DNA of 64,000 bases from Hyaloscypha bicolor E. Its lineage: Eukaryota; Ascomycota; Leotiomycetes; Helotiales; Hyaloscyphaceae. Position numbers and translations under genes: made by a program. The stretch's first letter is position 1, and every line of letters begins with the position of its first letter. Positions 48,683 through 60,400 of this stretch are shown piece by piece. The stretch is from contig NW_020194691.1 of assembly GCF_002865645.1 (NCBI RefSeq), forward strand, positions 1 through 64,000, in the 5' to 3' direction. A model generated the notes under the pieces. It made no database searches, had not been told where the DNA came from, and saw nothing but the letters and a program-made list of their open reading frames with translations.

Positions 48683-49432
48683 CTAATTCTATAATATAAT
48701 ATTTATTACTTTAGGTATTTAATAATATATTAATAATAATTTTATTAGCTAAAATTATTAATAAAAACTTTAATAAGAATACTAATAACTTTCTTATTAA
48801 TTAAGTTTATTAATAAGCTATTAATAAAATATTTAATAATATAGCTAAGATTTATTAGTTAGTCTTATATTTATAATTTTAACTAGCTATAAAATTAGAA
48901 GTCTAAATAAATGTCTTTTTATAATATTTATTTAGATCTAAAAAAAAACTTTCTTAAATTTCTTTTTATAAAAGTATAATTTAAAAGTAAAACAAACTAT
49001 AATAGAAAAAAATATAGCTTATATCTTATTTATATTCTTATAGAAGCAAAGTATTAATTTATAAAATAAATAAAGCCCTAAAAATTTATAACTAATAAAT
49101 TATTATATAATATTTAAAAATTAAAATAAGTAAATAATAATTTAAACTTAGGCTAGGCTTATTACTAAGAAAAGAATATTTAATATATATTTAAATTCTG
49201 TTTTATTTAATTAGAACTTTAATTATAATTAATTAAAATAATAATAAAATTAATTAAAGAAATAATAAAAGTAAGAGAAAGGTAAATATAAGAGATAAGG
49301 AATTTTAATAAGATAAATTCACTTAAATTATAATAACTATCTCTAAGCTTATTAGCCGAAATTCTCTATATAGGCCTTTCTTATTAAAAACTTGTCAAAA
49401 ATCCTAACTCTAATATGATATTTGCCCTTCTA

Positions 49433-49579
49433 GTCTGTGGCGTTTGATTTCTGATCCTTGCTTTGCCAGAAGCACCGACGTTTCGTCTTCGTGCGACTCC
49501 TTTCCCACTTCCTCTATTTACAAGTGGCCGTATCAACTGGAGCTCTACAGCACCACATCTCGAGTTCATCAATAGCACA
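49433..49579 (+). promoter_or_regulatory. Short 5' flank of the HET gene
   Basis: Only about 150 bp of normal-GC sequence lie between the right edge of repeat R and the HET start codon, so most promoter function would have to lie within it or in the repeat. The frame is open from 49463, but the ATG at 49580 begins the conserved MDLCNLCQEF start. Confidence 0.4.
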
Positions 49580-51822
49580 ATGGATCTCTGCAATCTATGT
49601 CAAGAATTCGACATTCGGCAGCTCCTCTGCCAATCCGCAGCGCAAAAGCCCGATGCCACAGGCAACACAGATCGGAACTTGGTTGATTCGAACGATTATC
49701 GTGCGCCGATGCCAGATTTCTACAAGCATCGCGAGGGGATTGTCGCACTCAAAAGATTTGGAGACCAAGGCTGTCAATTGTGCAGTCTGTTTTGGAGTAC
49801 CTGGGTGAAGACTTTGAACAAGGACAATATCACCGAAGAATTTCTTGAGAAATACTTCCCAGGGCAACTGTATATCGGATGCAGTAGCTGGACAATATCT
49901 AGACAGGGCTTCCCGTATGTTACGCTCACACAACAATCCCCAACAGGCAGCAGTCGAACACTATGCTCTTTCGAAGCATTCGCAGGTCGAGGCAGGTGTT
50001 ACATCAATTCTGTCCTGAGCTCACAGACTAATTTCTCACAGATGATGTCCCAGCCGAGGGACGATCTCTCTTAGGCAGAGCCGTGTATTCAGATTCAGCA
50101 TCCAAGGCATGTATATCGGTAGCTGAAGAATGGCTTCAAACATGCTTCCATGAGCACAAAGAGTGCAGCCCGCTATCTGAGCATGCAAGTCCGTTGCCTA
50201 CTCGAGTCATCGATGTCGGTGGTGAGAACTCCAATCCGAGGCTTGTGACAAGCAACGGCAAGATTGAACCTTGGATTGCGCTCAGCTACTGTTGGGGAGG
50301 AGATTCGGAGTTTGTGTTCAATGACGGAACAATGCATGACCTGCAGAGCGGCATCCCACTGGATGACTTTCCTGCTACTCTTCGAGATGCTGTGATCATC
50401 ACTCGGTCTCTTGGAATCAAATATGTTTGGATCGATGCGTTGTGCATCAAGCAAGACTCTGCAGAAGACTGGGCAAGAGAAGCTGCCAAGATGCGAGATG
50501 TCTACAGCGGTGCCATCCTCACTGTTGTAGCTGCAAATTCGCCTTCAACGCGCAGTGGTTTTTTCTCGCAGCGAATATCCGGTGAGCGCGCTACGTTGGA
50601 ATGGAGGGACTCGACCCATTCGCGAACACACAAGGTGCATTTGCGTCCTGGTTCCGAATTATGGGATCATGCACTGTCGTCAAGTCCTCTCATGACCCGC
50701 GGATGGGCGTTGCAGGAAGGTTTGTTGTCACCACGGACTGTCTCATATGGTGCGCAGCAGATGATCTGGGAATGTCCATGCTTCCAAGATGATGAGGGCG
50801 GGAGAATCACTCAAGCAACTGAGGACTATCGTTCGAAGGGATTCATTCAAAATCTCATTCGAATCCAGAACACAGAGGATATCAAACCCCACTCGCTTCT
50901 TGAGAAGCTCACGCTGCGATCCAGCAAGCCAGAGAAATGGTGGAAGTCGTATGCCGTTGCAGATCCGTACGACAAATGGAATGATATCGCCGAGCAGTTC
51001 ATGTGCCGTTCTCTCACGAAAGATTTCGATGCTTTGCCGGCTTTGCCAGGTCTCGCCAGGGTGTTCCAGCACCTTCTGAAAGATGAATACTGTGCTGGAC
51101 TTTGGAAAAAAGATATCTTGAGCACTTTGACGTGGAACAGGTCACCAAGATATCCAGCTGATTCGTCAACTCGCTTCGACCTCGCTCGGCCTTCGGAATA
51201 TCTCGCACCTTCGTGGAGTTGGACAAGCATTCTGGGAAAGCAGTCAAGTATGAGCAATAGCTGGCAGACACGGGAGGCTCTTCAAGTATCTGCTCACAGT
51301 GTAACCAAGATTGTCAGCTTGCCGACGTTTCCTAAAGGTGCTGACCCGTTTGGACAAGTCAGTGGAGGAGAACTAGTGCTGCAAACTCGATTTGGGAAGA
51401 TCGAACATCTACCTCCCGTGTATTCGACAGAGCATGAGTTCCACAATGAGACGCCGAAATCAGTCACTGGCTCTGCTTTCCAAGAGCTGGTGTACACGAA
51501 CATGCGCGTGGTTGACAGCATGGTTTATGAGCATTTTCAGAAACATTCACCTTGTCCAAAACAGGAATTTGGGGCAGTGGAACTTGTACGTTGGGAAAAG
51601 GCGCCAGGGAGCCTTGTTCCGGGTATCGATCTCTTGTTGGTAGAGTCGACAGGTCAGGGTGGCGCTTATCGTCGCATTGCGCAATTGGGTTTGAGAAAGT
51701 CTCCAGTGCCGGATGAAGATGCTGTTGGCGCTGATATGTATCGTGGAACCCTGCTGGAGAATAACGCATACGATGAGGTTATCAAGGCTAAGTGGAAGAA
51801 GAGGGCTATCACGCTCGTCTAG
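49580..51822 (+). CDS. HET domain protein (heterokaryon incompatibility type), intact
   Basis: Exon 1 49580-49985 and exon 2 50042-51822 give 728 residues. The 56-nt intron (GTCGAG..GACTAAT..CACAG) is needed to join frames: exon 1 runs into a stop at 50074 unspliced, and the exon 2 frame reads DVPAEGRSLLGRAVYSDSAS upstream of 50083. The start at 49580 gives MDLCNLCQEFDIRQLL, the Cys-x2-Cys N-terminus usual in this class; an upstream ATG-like start at 49463 adds only non-conserved sequence. HET motifs: WIALSYCWGG (about 211), YVWIDALCIKQD (about 262), KMRDVYSGAILTVVAA, and RGWALQEGLLSPRTVSYG (about 353). The C-terminal half carries the APSWSWTSI motif common in these proteins. It probably acts in non-self recognition and cell death. 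No stops or AT shift are seen despite RIP-altered repeats on both sides. Confidence 0.9.
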
Positions 51823-52919
51823 GGCATTGGATCGGCGTGTTCTGCGCTGAGTTTTGGCTTCTGAGCTTCCCTTTTCAACATCTTGGTGGAAGCATTCGCT
51901 TTCGCCAGCAATCACTGCCGCGGAAGGAACTGAGGCAGGGGAAACTTACTTTTTATAATATTTAATAAGAATACTTATTATTTTATAATATAATAAGCTT
52001 TCAATAATTCTTTTAAAATTTTATATTATATAATATTATAAAATATAAAAATTATAAAAGTATTCTAATATTATTATAGTCTAAAAAGATACATTAATAT
52101 TTTATATAATTTTAACTTTTAAAAGATAACTATAATTTAGAGATTTAAGAATTGAAAATTAAAAAATACTTAATTTAGGAGTTTTAAATTAATAAATATA
52201 TAAATATATATATAAAGTTATTAGTTTTTCTTAACTTAGTTATATAATATAGTCTTATATATATTAAAATATTAATATTAATCTTATAAATCCTTTTAAT
52301 AATTAATAATAATTAAAAGAATTTATATATTAAAAAATATAATTATTAAATAAAGCTATAATGTAAATATTATTTAAAAAATAGTTAATAATAAGATTTT
52401 ATATATAATATAAACTTAAAATAATAAAGATATTATATATATTTATAAATAACTTAAAATCTTATTAAATTTTATATTATAGTAAATAATAGAAATTTTA
52501 AAAGATTAAAGAATTATATATAAAGGCTTTTTTAATAAAAAGTATAGTTATAAATTACTTTTCAATATATAATATTTATAAAATAGTTAATAAGTTTATT
52601 TATAAATAATAAAAATTTAATTTTTTTTAATTTAAACTTAAATTTTAATAATAAATAATGCTTTTTATTAAAAACTCTTTATATATTATAACTAATATTA
52701 TTAAATAAAGCACAGTTTAAATAATTATATAATATTTTATCTATTTATTATAAAACTATATTAAAAACTTATAATTTTATAAAAAATTAATATAATAATA
52801 ATAACTTTTTAGTTATAAGAAGATTATTCTTATTATTTTAATTTACTCGATTATATCTATAGTCTCTATATTTTAAAAATGAAGTTAAAAGAATTTGTAG
52901 TTATTTAATTATTGAGATT
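51823..52919. repeat. AT-rich block after the HET gene
   Basis: From about 51955 to 52915 A+T exceeds 80%, with no ORF and dense TA dinucleotides, as in the other RIP blocks. No termini, domains or match to family R were seen. The first 130 bases are the 3' flank of the HET gene. Confidence 0.5.
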
Positions 52920-54204
52920 TTGAAATATTGCTAGAGCGACGTGTTTTGTTGCGGGGCTTCGGTTACCTCAGGCACTCAGGCGATAATCTAAGAGAAGTCT
53001 AGCGCTTTAGGATAAATGTACTTCCGCTCCGAGATCATGTTTAATCGTGTATCCGGTGAGCCGCAGGCAGATGGATAGAGAATCCCCAACCGAGGGATCG
53101 TATCGGGAGAATGTTGGGATGGCGACGAAGCGCATTGGGGGGGACATTCGCGGGAAGGGAGCTCACCTAGGAGAGGGGTGGAGAGAAGCTGGAACACTGA
53201 CCCCGCCGAGGGTAGATTTCAGGGGATGGTCACCTCGCTCAACCTCATGGAGGACGTGCCGCCGTAGAAAAGACGGATCTCCTGTCTCGTGGAACTCCTG
53301 GAGGCAATCCCTATGGTCCAGCCGTAACTGGAGGATGCTGCCTTGGGGAGACCCCGCGGGATGAGAAGGCGGGTTAGGATGGTGGATTCTAGGGCCGGGG
53401 TATCGGTGGACGCTGGTATCCGGATCATTCGAAAAGCCAACTTCTCTGTCAGATGATCGAGGACGGAGCTTTCTTCGACTGACTCTCGGGCGGGTAGTAG
53501 ACGGATTTGCAGGTGGTGCTGGATAGTACCCCCACGGATGGGATGTGGGCTGTATATGGAGCGGTGACTATTCTGTCCGCGGGCGCTACCGGAGCCTTCA
53601 GACGGGCGTTGACGGTTCAATTCTTAGTCATGGCTAGTAGTAGTGAAAGCCTGGAAGTATCGATAGAATTGCGGGAGGATATCACCCTGTCTGTCTGCAA
53701 GAGACCTTCAATATATAGCTAGTTATCGGCGATATAGATAGAAAAATTTGAACTCCTACCCCATGAGAACCCTAAGCATTAACTTAGCAGGGCCAAGATA
53801 CATTCGGATATACTTACAATATCAGAGTAATATTTAGCGTAAGAGCGTGTGTGGCAAATCCCATTCTGCGTCAAGAATTGTTGATTGTGTTGTCGAGATG
53901 TTTGTTGGTTGATTTTTGGTTACCCACCACAACTGTTGGAACTAGGTGTACGCTGGTACACGGTAGTTTATATACTGGATGTAGAGTGCTTACCCCGCGT
54001 GAGCTGAGAAATCAAGTCGTCAACCTCCAAAACATTGCAACAAGCTGCATTGCGCTGCGATCTCGCGATGACCCCTGACCACTGAAACCAATCAGGGGAG
54101 AAGAGCAAGAAATCCAAGCAAGTCAACTACATTTTGCCACGAATTCTTGCAAAAGGCATGGTACTTCTATTTCAATATGAAACTAAAGAATAAGCACTAA
54201 CAAA
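52920..54204. other. Normal-GC region with possible unassigned minus-strand gene fragment
   Basis: Composition is normal and several overlapping ORFs occur. The most coding-like is minus 53620-53219 (133 codons, with ARESVEESSVLDHLTEKLAF and a C-terminal LFYGGTSSMRLSEVTIP); it may continue through an unidentified intron into minus 53197-52988. I do not recognise the family, no start is convincing, and plus-strand ORFs overlap it. From 53720 to 54204 no gene is seen. Confidence 0.25.
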
Positions 54205-55719
54205 TTACATATAAGTCATGTTCCATGCACCTTTCAACTGTGCACTCGGTATAACATCAACAGGCAATGTGTTGGCTCCACACACCGTCATTGCAAGTGG
54301 CGCTTTTCTCAGAAAACTTTCCAGAATGTTCCTATCCACTAGATCGATGAACTCTGGTTTGAAGTGTACGAAGAAGTCTTTGTGTTGCCTCAGGAATTCT
54401 ATAAGCAAATCTTGTAGGCGCTCTTCCTGGAGCATATAGAAGAACCATTCGTATATCACATCCGCCTTGGCAGGAAGTCGGTTATATGCTGCTTCTATTA
54501 TAGGGTTTGTTATCAATAATCCACTGGCCATCTAGGGAGAGGTGAGCAATACCCAGGCCAAAATCAAGTAGTGCATCTTTCATGTTCTGCACTTTATACT
54601 TGGTATAGAGTGCAGAAGTGCTTGATGACTGCTCCTGCTTCCTGCCGGCAATGTGGATTTTGAAAAGACAGCTTTCGAATATATCGCTAGGCGCGTTCAG
54701 GAGTCGTATCCAGAACTCGACGCCCGGTTCTAGCCTAGATGGGCTATTGACCATATCCATGACGATCTCCTTCTCAAGAATCCAGGTATAGCTACAGATG
54801 ACATTGTCAGATCGCTTTCATCTTTCTGCTAGCATAACTGAATCTGCTCACCCTTCCCAAAAGGTCATGCTCACGCCAAAGTTCTCCATTGTGCGGCCAA
54901 GCGTATGTGCACAAGCCTCATTGATAGCCACTATCCAATCACTTCGAAGTGGGGAATCCACCGGCCACGTTTCGTACCAGATCACAGGCCCTGAAGCCCA
55001 CTGCTGTACCATCTCTTTAAATGCTACCGGCCTCAATACAAAGCCTTCGCTATCAAGCAATATAGCATAATTGTAGTTGAAGTATGCAGCAGCGGCAAGT
55101 TTCTTCACAGACTAATATTTGTATTTCTTAAATCTAAGCAGATCTGTCGTGTCTTCCGGGTTTGTGATATTCTGTATGCTTGGCGGAGCGATATCGTAGA
55201 GGTTGTGCAAAGTGATTCTTGGTGGGTTCCTAAGATGTGTCGCTAGGGACGTATTATAATTGAGGTAGTCGGACGCACAGTTCTTCGTGACTGAAGAGTC
55301 ATCGAGTAGTTTCCTGAGTTCATTGACTTCGTTTGTGGAGCTCAGAATTATCGCAACGTCGATTGTCTCGATATCGGAAACCAAACATGCCATAGAGTGA
55401 AGCATGTCGAGTAGCAGAGGGAAGTGAGGACTCTCACTCTTGTCAGCGGATGCCGGAATGAATAAGGAAAATGAAAAGAACCCACGAAAGATGGAATAAT
55501 TATCTGAAGCTTCATATCATCGCTTGCGGTGACCTTTGGTAGAGAGGGAACTGTATCATTTGCCCATGAGGAAATGAAGAGCAACAAGCTGAAAAAAATC
55601 GTGATAGCCAGAGCTCCAATAACTGTCTCAAACCCCCCGCAGTGTCGTTTTCCTTTGAGTCGAGGTGTACCTTCCCGGTATCCGTTATCTCCAAGAAGCA
55701 ATATATTGGACTGAGCCAT
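54205..55719 (-). pseudogene. Type II membrane protein, glycosyltransferase-like, with one in-frame stop
   Basis: Four exons: 55719-55486, 55438-54852, 54791-54593 and 54531-54205 (449 codons). Introns of 47 nt (GTGGGT..CTGACAAG), 60 nt (GTGAGC..CTGACA..GTAG) and 61 nt (GTGCAG..CCTAG, weakest) keep the frame. Residues about 33-52 are a single transmembrane anchor after a short basic N-terminus, the topology of Golgi glycosyltransferases. The luminal part starts LQIIIPSFSESPHFPLLLDM and has AAYFNYNYAILLDSEGFVLRP, whose LLDSE could be a DxD-like metal site, then VIWYETWPVDSPLRSD and FWEGYTWILEKE. A TAG at 55114-55112 interrupts an otherwise open exon (FKKYKY-stop-SVKKLAAAAY); no GT lies suitably upstream to splice it out. 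It is one transition from CAG, so this is a recent or RIP-type nonsense mutation or a sequencing error. The enzyme class is inferred from layout only. Confidence 0.55.
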
Positions 55720-55977
55720 TTCGAAAATGATAGAATCTCCAAGAAATGTAAGCTTTGAGGAAATGTATTCAAGTACGAAGATACGAGTAGAAGTGTTGAC
55801 CCATCAACGCCAAAAATGGTGTCTCGGCTGCCGTCTTCAGCATTCCACTTCCAAGACACCCCGATTACGGCCCCAACATGGCATAATAAGAACTTGCGGC
55901 AGCTGGTCAACACGCCACGATGAAAGCTCGCCTCTTGAGCCCTTGCCCTGAAGCCACAGCTAGGTAACTATGTATAC
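55720..55977. promoter_or_regulatory. Divergent region between the glycosyltransferase-like and PP2C genes
   Basis: About 260 bp between the minus-strand ATG at 55719 and the first supportable PP2C codons. It holds a plus-strand ORF (55727-55951) whose end, GSWSTRHDESSPLEPLP, might be a frameshifted part of the PP2C N-terminus. No distinct promoter motif is evident. Confidence 0.3.
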
Positions 55978-57041
55978 TCCCACCTACTGTCCGTCTACCA
56001 AGCGTCGCACCCAGAAGACATCGACTCCGCCATTAAAATTGCTTTTACCAAACTCGACTATGACATCACCTTTGGAGCCAAGGACCGCATCTTGAAAGCC
56101 CGCTCAAAGTCTCTCGCGGCTCAACTTCTGGCACCAGCCATAGCCGGTTCATGCGCATTGCTCGCCTTCTACGACAACAGCACCAGCATTCTTCGCGTCG
56201 CATGCACGGGAGATTCTCGAGCCGTCCTGGGCAGACGAGACGAAAAGACTGGACTCTGGACTTTAGTACCATTGTCGGTCGACCAAGCCGGTGATAATCC
56301 TGACGAAGTTACCCGTATCAATGCTACCCACCCCAACGAGGAGTCCGTCATTTCCGATGGACGGGTTCTGGGAAATCTGCAGCCCACCCGTGTCTTTGGC
56401 GACGCGGAATACAAGTATCCGCGTGAGGTATCTTTGGGACTGCGAGAAAAGTACAACGCCCGTAATCCCTCCAACCGCCTCCTAACACCACCATACGTTA
56501 CCGCTGAGCCCGAGATCACCTCGACCCAGATCGAGCCAACTAAAGGCGACTTTGTGGTTATGGCCTCTGACTCACTGTGGGAATGTTTGAGTAACGAGGA
56601 GGTGGTCGGACCCGTGGGACTCTGGTTGCAGAAGAACAGAGCCAATGGAAGACCGAAGCAAATTGAATCGACGGGAGGTTCTTCCTGGTCGGCGCAGAAA
56701 CTGTCCGTAACCCCAACAGCACTTGAAACCTCACGGAAAGCTAACCTTTTACGGGTTCGGCAATGGCAAATCGATCGTAAGGATGACCGATTCGTCGTGG
56801 AAGACGACAATATTGCAACACATCTTGTTCGTAATGCATTGGGCGGGCGCAACGAAGACTTGATGAGCAGTCTAATCGCAATGCCACCGCCTAATAACCG
56901 TCGATTCAGGTACATAATGACCCAGTCCACCCCGGTCTCTAATATCGACTAACTACCTGTTCCTGCTTTAGGGATGACTTTATAGTTATAGTAATCTTCT
57001 TTGGGGATAATAAGATTAGTCCTTTTATAGCAAAGTTATAA
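55952..57041 (+). pseudogene. PP2C-type protein phosphatase, 5' end missing or frameshifted
   Basis: From about 55952 (LKPQLGNYVYSHLLSVYQ) the frame runs through GSCALLAFYD, RVACTGDSRAVLG, LSVDQAGDNPDEVTRI, HPNEE, PPYVTAEPEI and GDFVVMASDSLWECLSNEEVV, in the order of mitochondrial PDP/PTC-type PP2C phosphatases. An intron at 56910-56971 (GTACAT..CTAAC..TTTAG, 62 nt) leads to a short last exon, 56972-57041, completing RFRDDF and VIVIFFGDN with stop TAA at 57039; the unspliced ORF stops at 56952 and loses this conserved RDD. The metal-binding Asp of ASDSLWE is present, although the usual Gly after it is Ser. The N-terminal DGHGG motif is not found, and a TGA lies in frame about eight codons upstream of LKPQ, so the 5' part is missing or frameshifted. 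A Thr-to-Ile in the last exon (DDFIVIV for the usual DDxTVxV) is also a C-to-T type change. Confidence 0.7.
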
Positions 57042-57400
57042 TATTATTATTATATGAAGTTTGGGAAGAGGTTTGTTTAAACTAGTTTATAATAATAATA
57101 ATAATAATAATAATAACTTATTATTAAGAAATAAAGAATAAGCCGCTTGTATTTCTAAATTAACTTGAATTTATAAAAAATTAATTCTTTAAAATATAAA
57201 AAAGTTATTATATAATTTTTTTTTAATTTTAATAAATAATATAAATAATAAAAGATATAATTATATTATAATATATATATTAATAATATAAGGTATTTAT
57301 TAGTAGGTAATAAGATAATAGAATAAATTAGTATATTATAAAACTATAGTATTAAATTCAGTATAGAACTAATCTCTGTTCTTCCTATAAGATTCAGGAA
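57042..57400. other. Transition to AT-rich repeat, with (AAT)9 microsatellite
   Basis: The 3' flank of the PP2C gene grades into AT-rich DNA. A pure (AAT)9 microsatellite lies at 57091-57117. No gene seen. Confidence 0.5.
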
Positions 57401-60400
57401 AGCCCTCTCTAAATAGAAGGCCCTAATAATATATATATAATTAATAATTTATAAGCCTAATACTTATAATATAAATAGTAGTTAGTTATAAAGTTAAAGA
57501 ATTACTAATTTCCCTAACTAATACCTGTAATATCCGAGGTTTATTATATGCCCTTAAGTTATATATAATCCTATATATATTATAACTATACCTCTTTTCT
57601 AGGATCTTATTCCCAAAATTTATTAATCTATTCTAGTAAATATTTAATTAATTATTTATTTAATTGAGGTAAACTTCTAATATCTTAGAAGGTAGGTTTA
57701 CTAATATAATCTAGATAATAAATATAAAAATCATTTAATTAGATTAGGGCTAAATAAGTAAGAAGGAAGAGTAATTATACTCCAGATATAGGGGCTAGCT
57801 AGTAATCGCGATTTCGTTTGAAATCTGAGTATTCTAATTAGCTTAATCTAAAATACTAAGGCACTATCCTATAAAATTAATATTATATATTAGATCTCGT
57901 ATTAGAATAATCTAAATAGCTATAGAAAGAATTTAATAAATATTTATATAAGAAACCCATATAAATATTTCTAAGGTCCTAGAGATTATTTATAGGTTCC
58001 TGGAAATATATATTAATTAGTTATATTAATTTCCGATTAGAACTAGTATAAAAACTAGTAGTTAATTCAGGTAGTTCTTTATCTCTATAAAAGAACCTTT
58101 TTATATTACTATATATTCTCTTTTTTTCTAATAATTATATATATAACTTTTTCTATTATTATTTTCTAATTTCTTCTTTTACCTTTTTCTAAGTTTTCTT
58201 TAATTATTTTTAATTAATTTTATAATATCTTTTTCTGGCTTTATTATTTATTTATATAATAATAAGTATAAAGGTAATCTTATAGCCTTTTTTCCTATTA
58301 CTAGTAAATACTTGAAATATTTCAAGTATTTATTTATTAATTTCTTTGTTTTATATATTATAGTATCTAGTAAGAAGAATTATAATTATTATAATAAGAG
58401 TTCTGAGTTTTATATATTAGTAAGTTCTTTAGCTTTAATATTTATTAAAGCTAATATAATTTCAGATTTCTTATTACTTATTAAAGGCTTACTAGTTCTA
58501 AAAAGATACTATTATAACTTTTAAGAAATTTCTTAAAATATATTCTAAATAATATTATATTAATAAGAATAATATTATTAATTAGGTTTTTAAAGACTAA
58601 AAGAATACTAATAAGCTTCGGAATTCTTTTTCTTATCTTAATAAGGCAAATAATAATATTATTTGAATTAGTATCCTAAAAATAAGTTTTTTCTAATATA
58701 CTTAGGTATTTACTAATTTCTTAAAAAAATATTATAATATTTATTTTTAAGATATTAACTTTATTACTAAGCTTATTACCGAAATTACTAAGTAATCTAT
58801 TACTAGTATTTCAAGTACTAATAATATAATATTTATAGCTATTTAGGACCTGATTTTAGAAGTTTGGGCCTTTTATATAATATATATAATTATTATAAAT
58901 TCCTTATTTACTTCTTTTAATATTCTTAATACTAATATTATTATAATATAATTATATCTTATTAAGAAATAAGCAGATTTTAAAAAATATTAGCCAATTT
59001 TTTACTAAGTCTTAAATAGGGCTAGTATTTAGTATTTTTATTTTAGGAATTAGGAATTTATAGAAATTAGAGTTTATTTATTTAAAATACTTATAGCTAA
59101 TCTATTTATAATAAATCTTTTTCTAATAATTTAAATATAATTCTTATAAGTTTTAATAAAACCCTAGAAAACTTTTATAAGTAAAAAAACTCTAAAAAAA
59201 AAGTATTTCTATTATTATTCCGGATCTTTTCTTAGCTATTTAGGTTCTCTTTTTCTTTTAAATAGCCTTTTTCTTAATAGTTTAGAATTCTTTTTAATCT
59301 TAAGAGATTATTAAAAAATAATTTCGGATTTTAAATTATAGTTTTAGTTATATAATTTCAGAAATTCCTTGAAATTTTTAAGATTAGAGAAAATAAGTAA
59401 CTAGGTATTATAGTTTTTAGGCTAAGCTTTTTATTTAATTAAATATTATTATTTCTTGCTTTTATTATCTTATTAGTAATTAATAATAGCTTCTATTTCT
59501 TATTCTTATTCTTTATTATTATTTACTAATTCCGGAAGTTCTCTAAAAAAATATAAATATAGCTTCTAATTCTTTTTTAAGAAAAGAAATATAAAAAGTT
59601 AGATATAAATAAGTATATATATTTAGTAGTTCTAACTTATATACTAAATTACTAATATATTTAAGGATTCTAAATAGATCTATAAATTTTAGCTTAAGCT
59701 TCTTTACCTTAAGTTTAATATTCTTTATTAATAATATTATTTAGGCTTTTTTAAAGTAATATTTAGCTAATTACTATTTATTATAATAGGTTTTCTAGTT
59801 ATTTTATATATAATATTATAAATTCTTAAGCTTTCTCTATCTTGCTTTAAGGGTTTCTAGCCTTATATATATAACTAGTATTTTTTCTATAATTCTATTC
59901 TCAGGATTCTATAGAAATTAAAAATAATATTTTATAAAACCTAATATTTTAAGTTATTATATATAAATTCCATAAAAAATAACTTCTTAAACTAGTTATT
60001 TTTTTTAGGTATTATAATAATATCTCAGGTAATATTCTAGGGCCTGGTTTTATCTTTTTATTTAATTATTTATTTAAGAATAATAAGTTATATTCAAATA
60101 CTATTTATATATTAAATAGAAACAGAAAATAGACTAGAACTAGCTAGTAAATACTATTTTTTAATTATAAATAATTCTATTAGAAAAGCTAAAAATCAAG
60201 AAAATATATTTCTATATAATTTTAGTAAGCTTTAGAGAATTAATAGTCTTATAATATATAATTTATTTTATTATTTTAGAGTACTAGTTAATAACTATAA
60301 GAATTATATTAAAATCGGGATCTTTTACCGGGTTCTTATATAATAGTAAACCTATAATAAAATCTATAAAAATCTTACTCTAGGATTTCTTAAGCTATAA

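Larger units (their letters stand above)
27210..49432. repeat. AT-rich repeat family R, copy B, split by nested insertions
   Basis: The pieces matching copy A are about 27210-27362, 38910-38963, 39208-39245, 39814-39974, 40265-41172 and 48683-49432, roughly 2.1 kb in total. Everything between is later insertions: a Ty3/gypsy element carrying a hAT, a solo LTR, a GC-rich TIR element, a SINE-like element and a second gypsy element. Copy A supplies the empty-site sequence for each insertion, so the target duplications can be read directly. The right end lies about 150 bp upstream of the HET gene at 49580. Confidence 0.65.

Noticed and set aside
54532..54557. 25-nt intron before the last exon of the glycosyltransferase-like gene
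   Set aside because: Too short for fungal splicing; a 61-nt intron starting at 54592 fits the phase.
56169..56930. 253-codon minus ORF
   Set aside because: Antisense shadow of the PP2C coding sequence, which has clear family motifs.
58312..58524. 70-codon plus ORF
   Set aside because: Low-complexity Tyr/Asn/Leu frame inside a minus-strand RIP-degraded retroelement.
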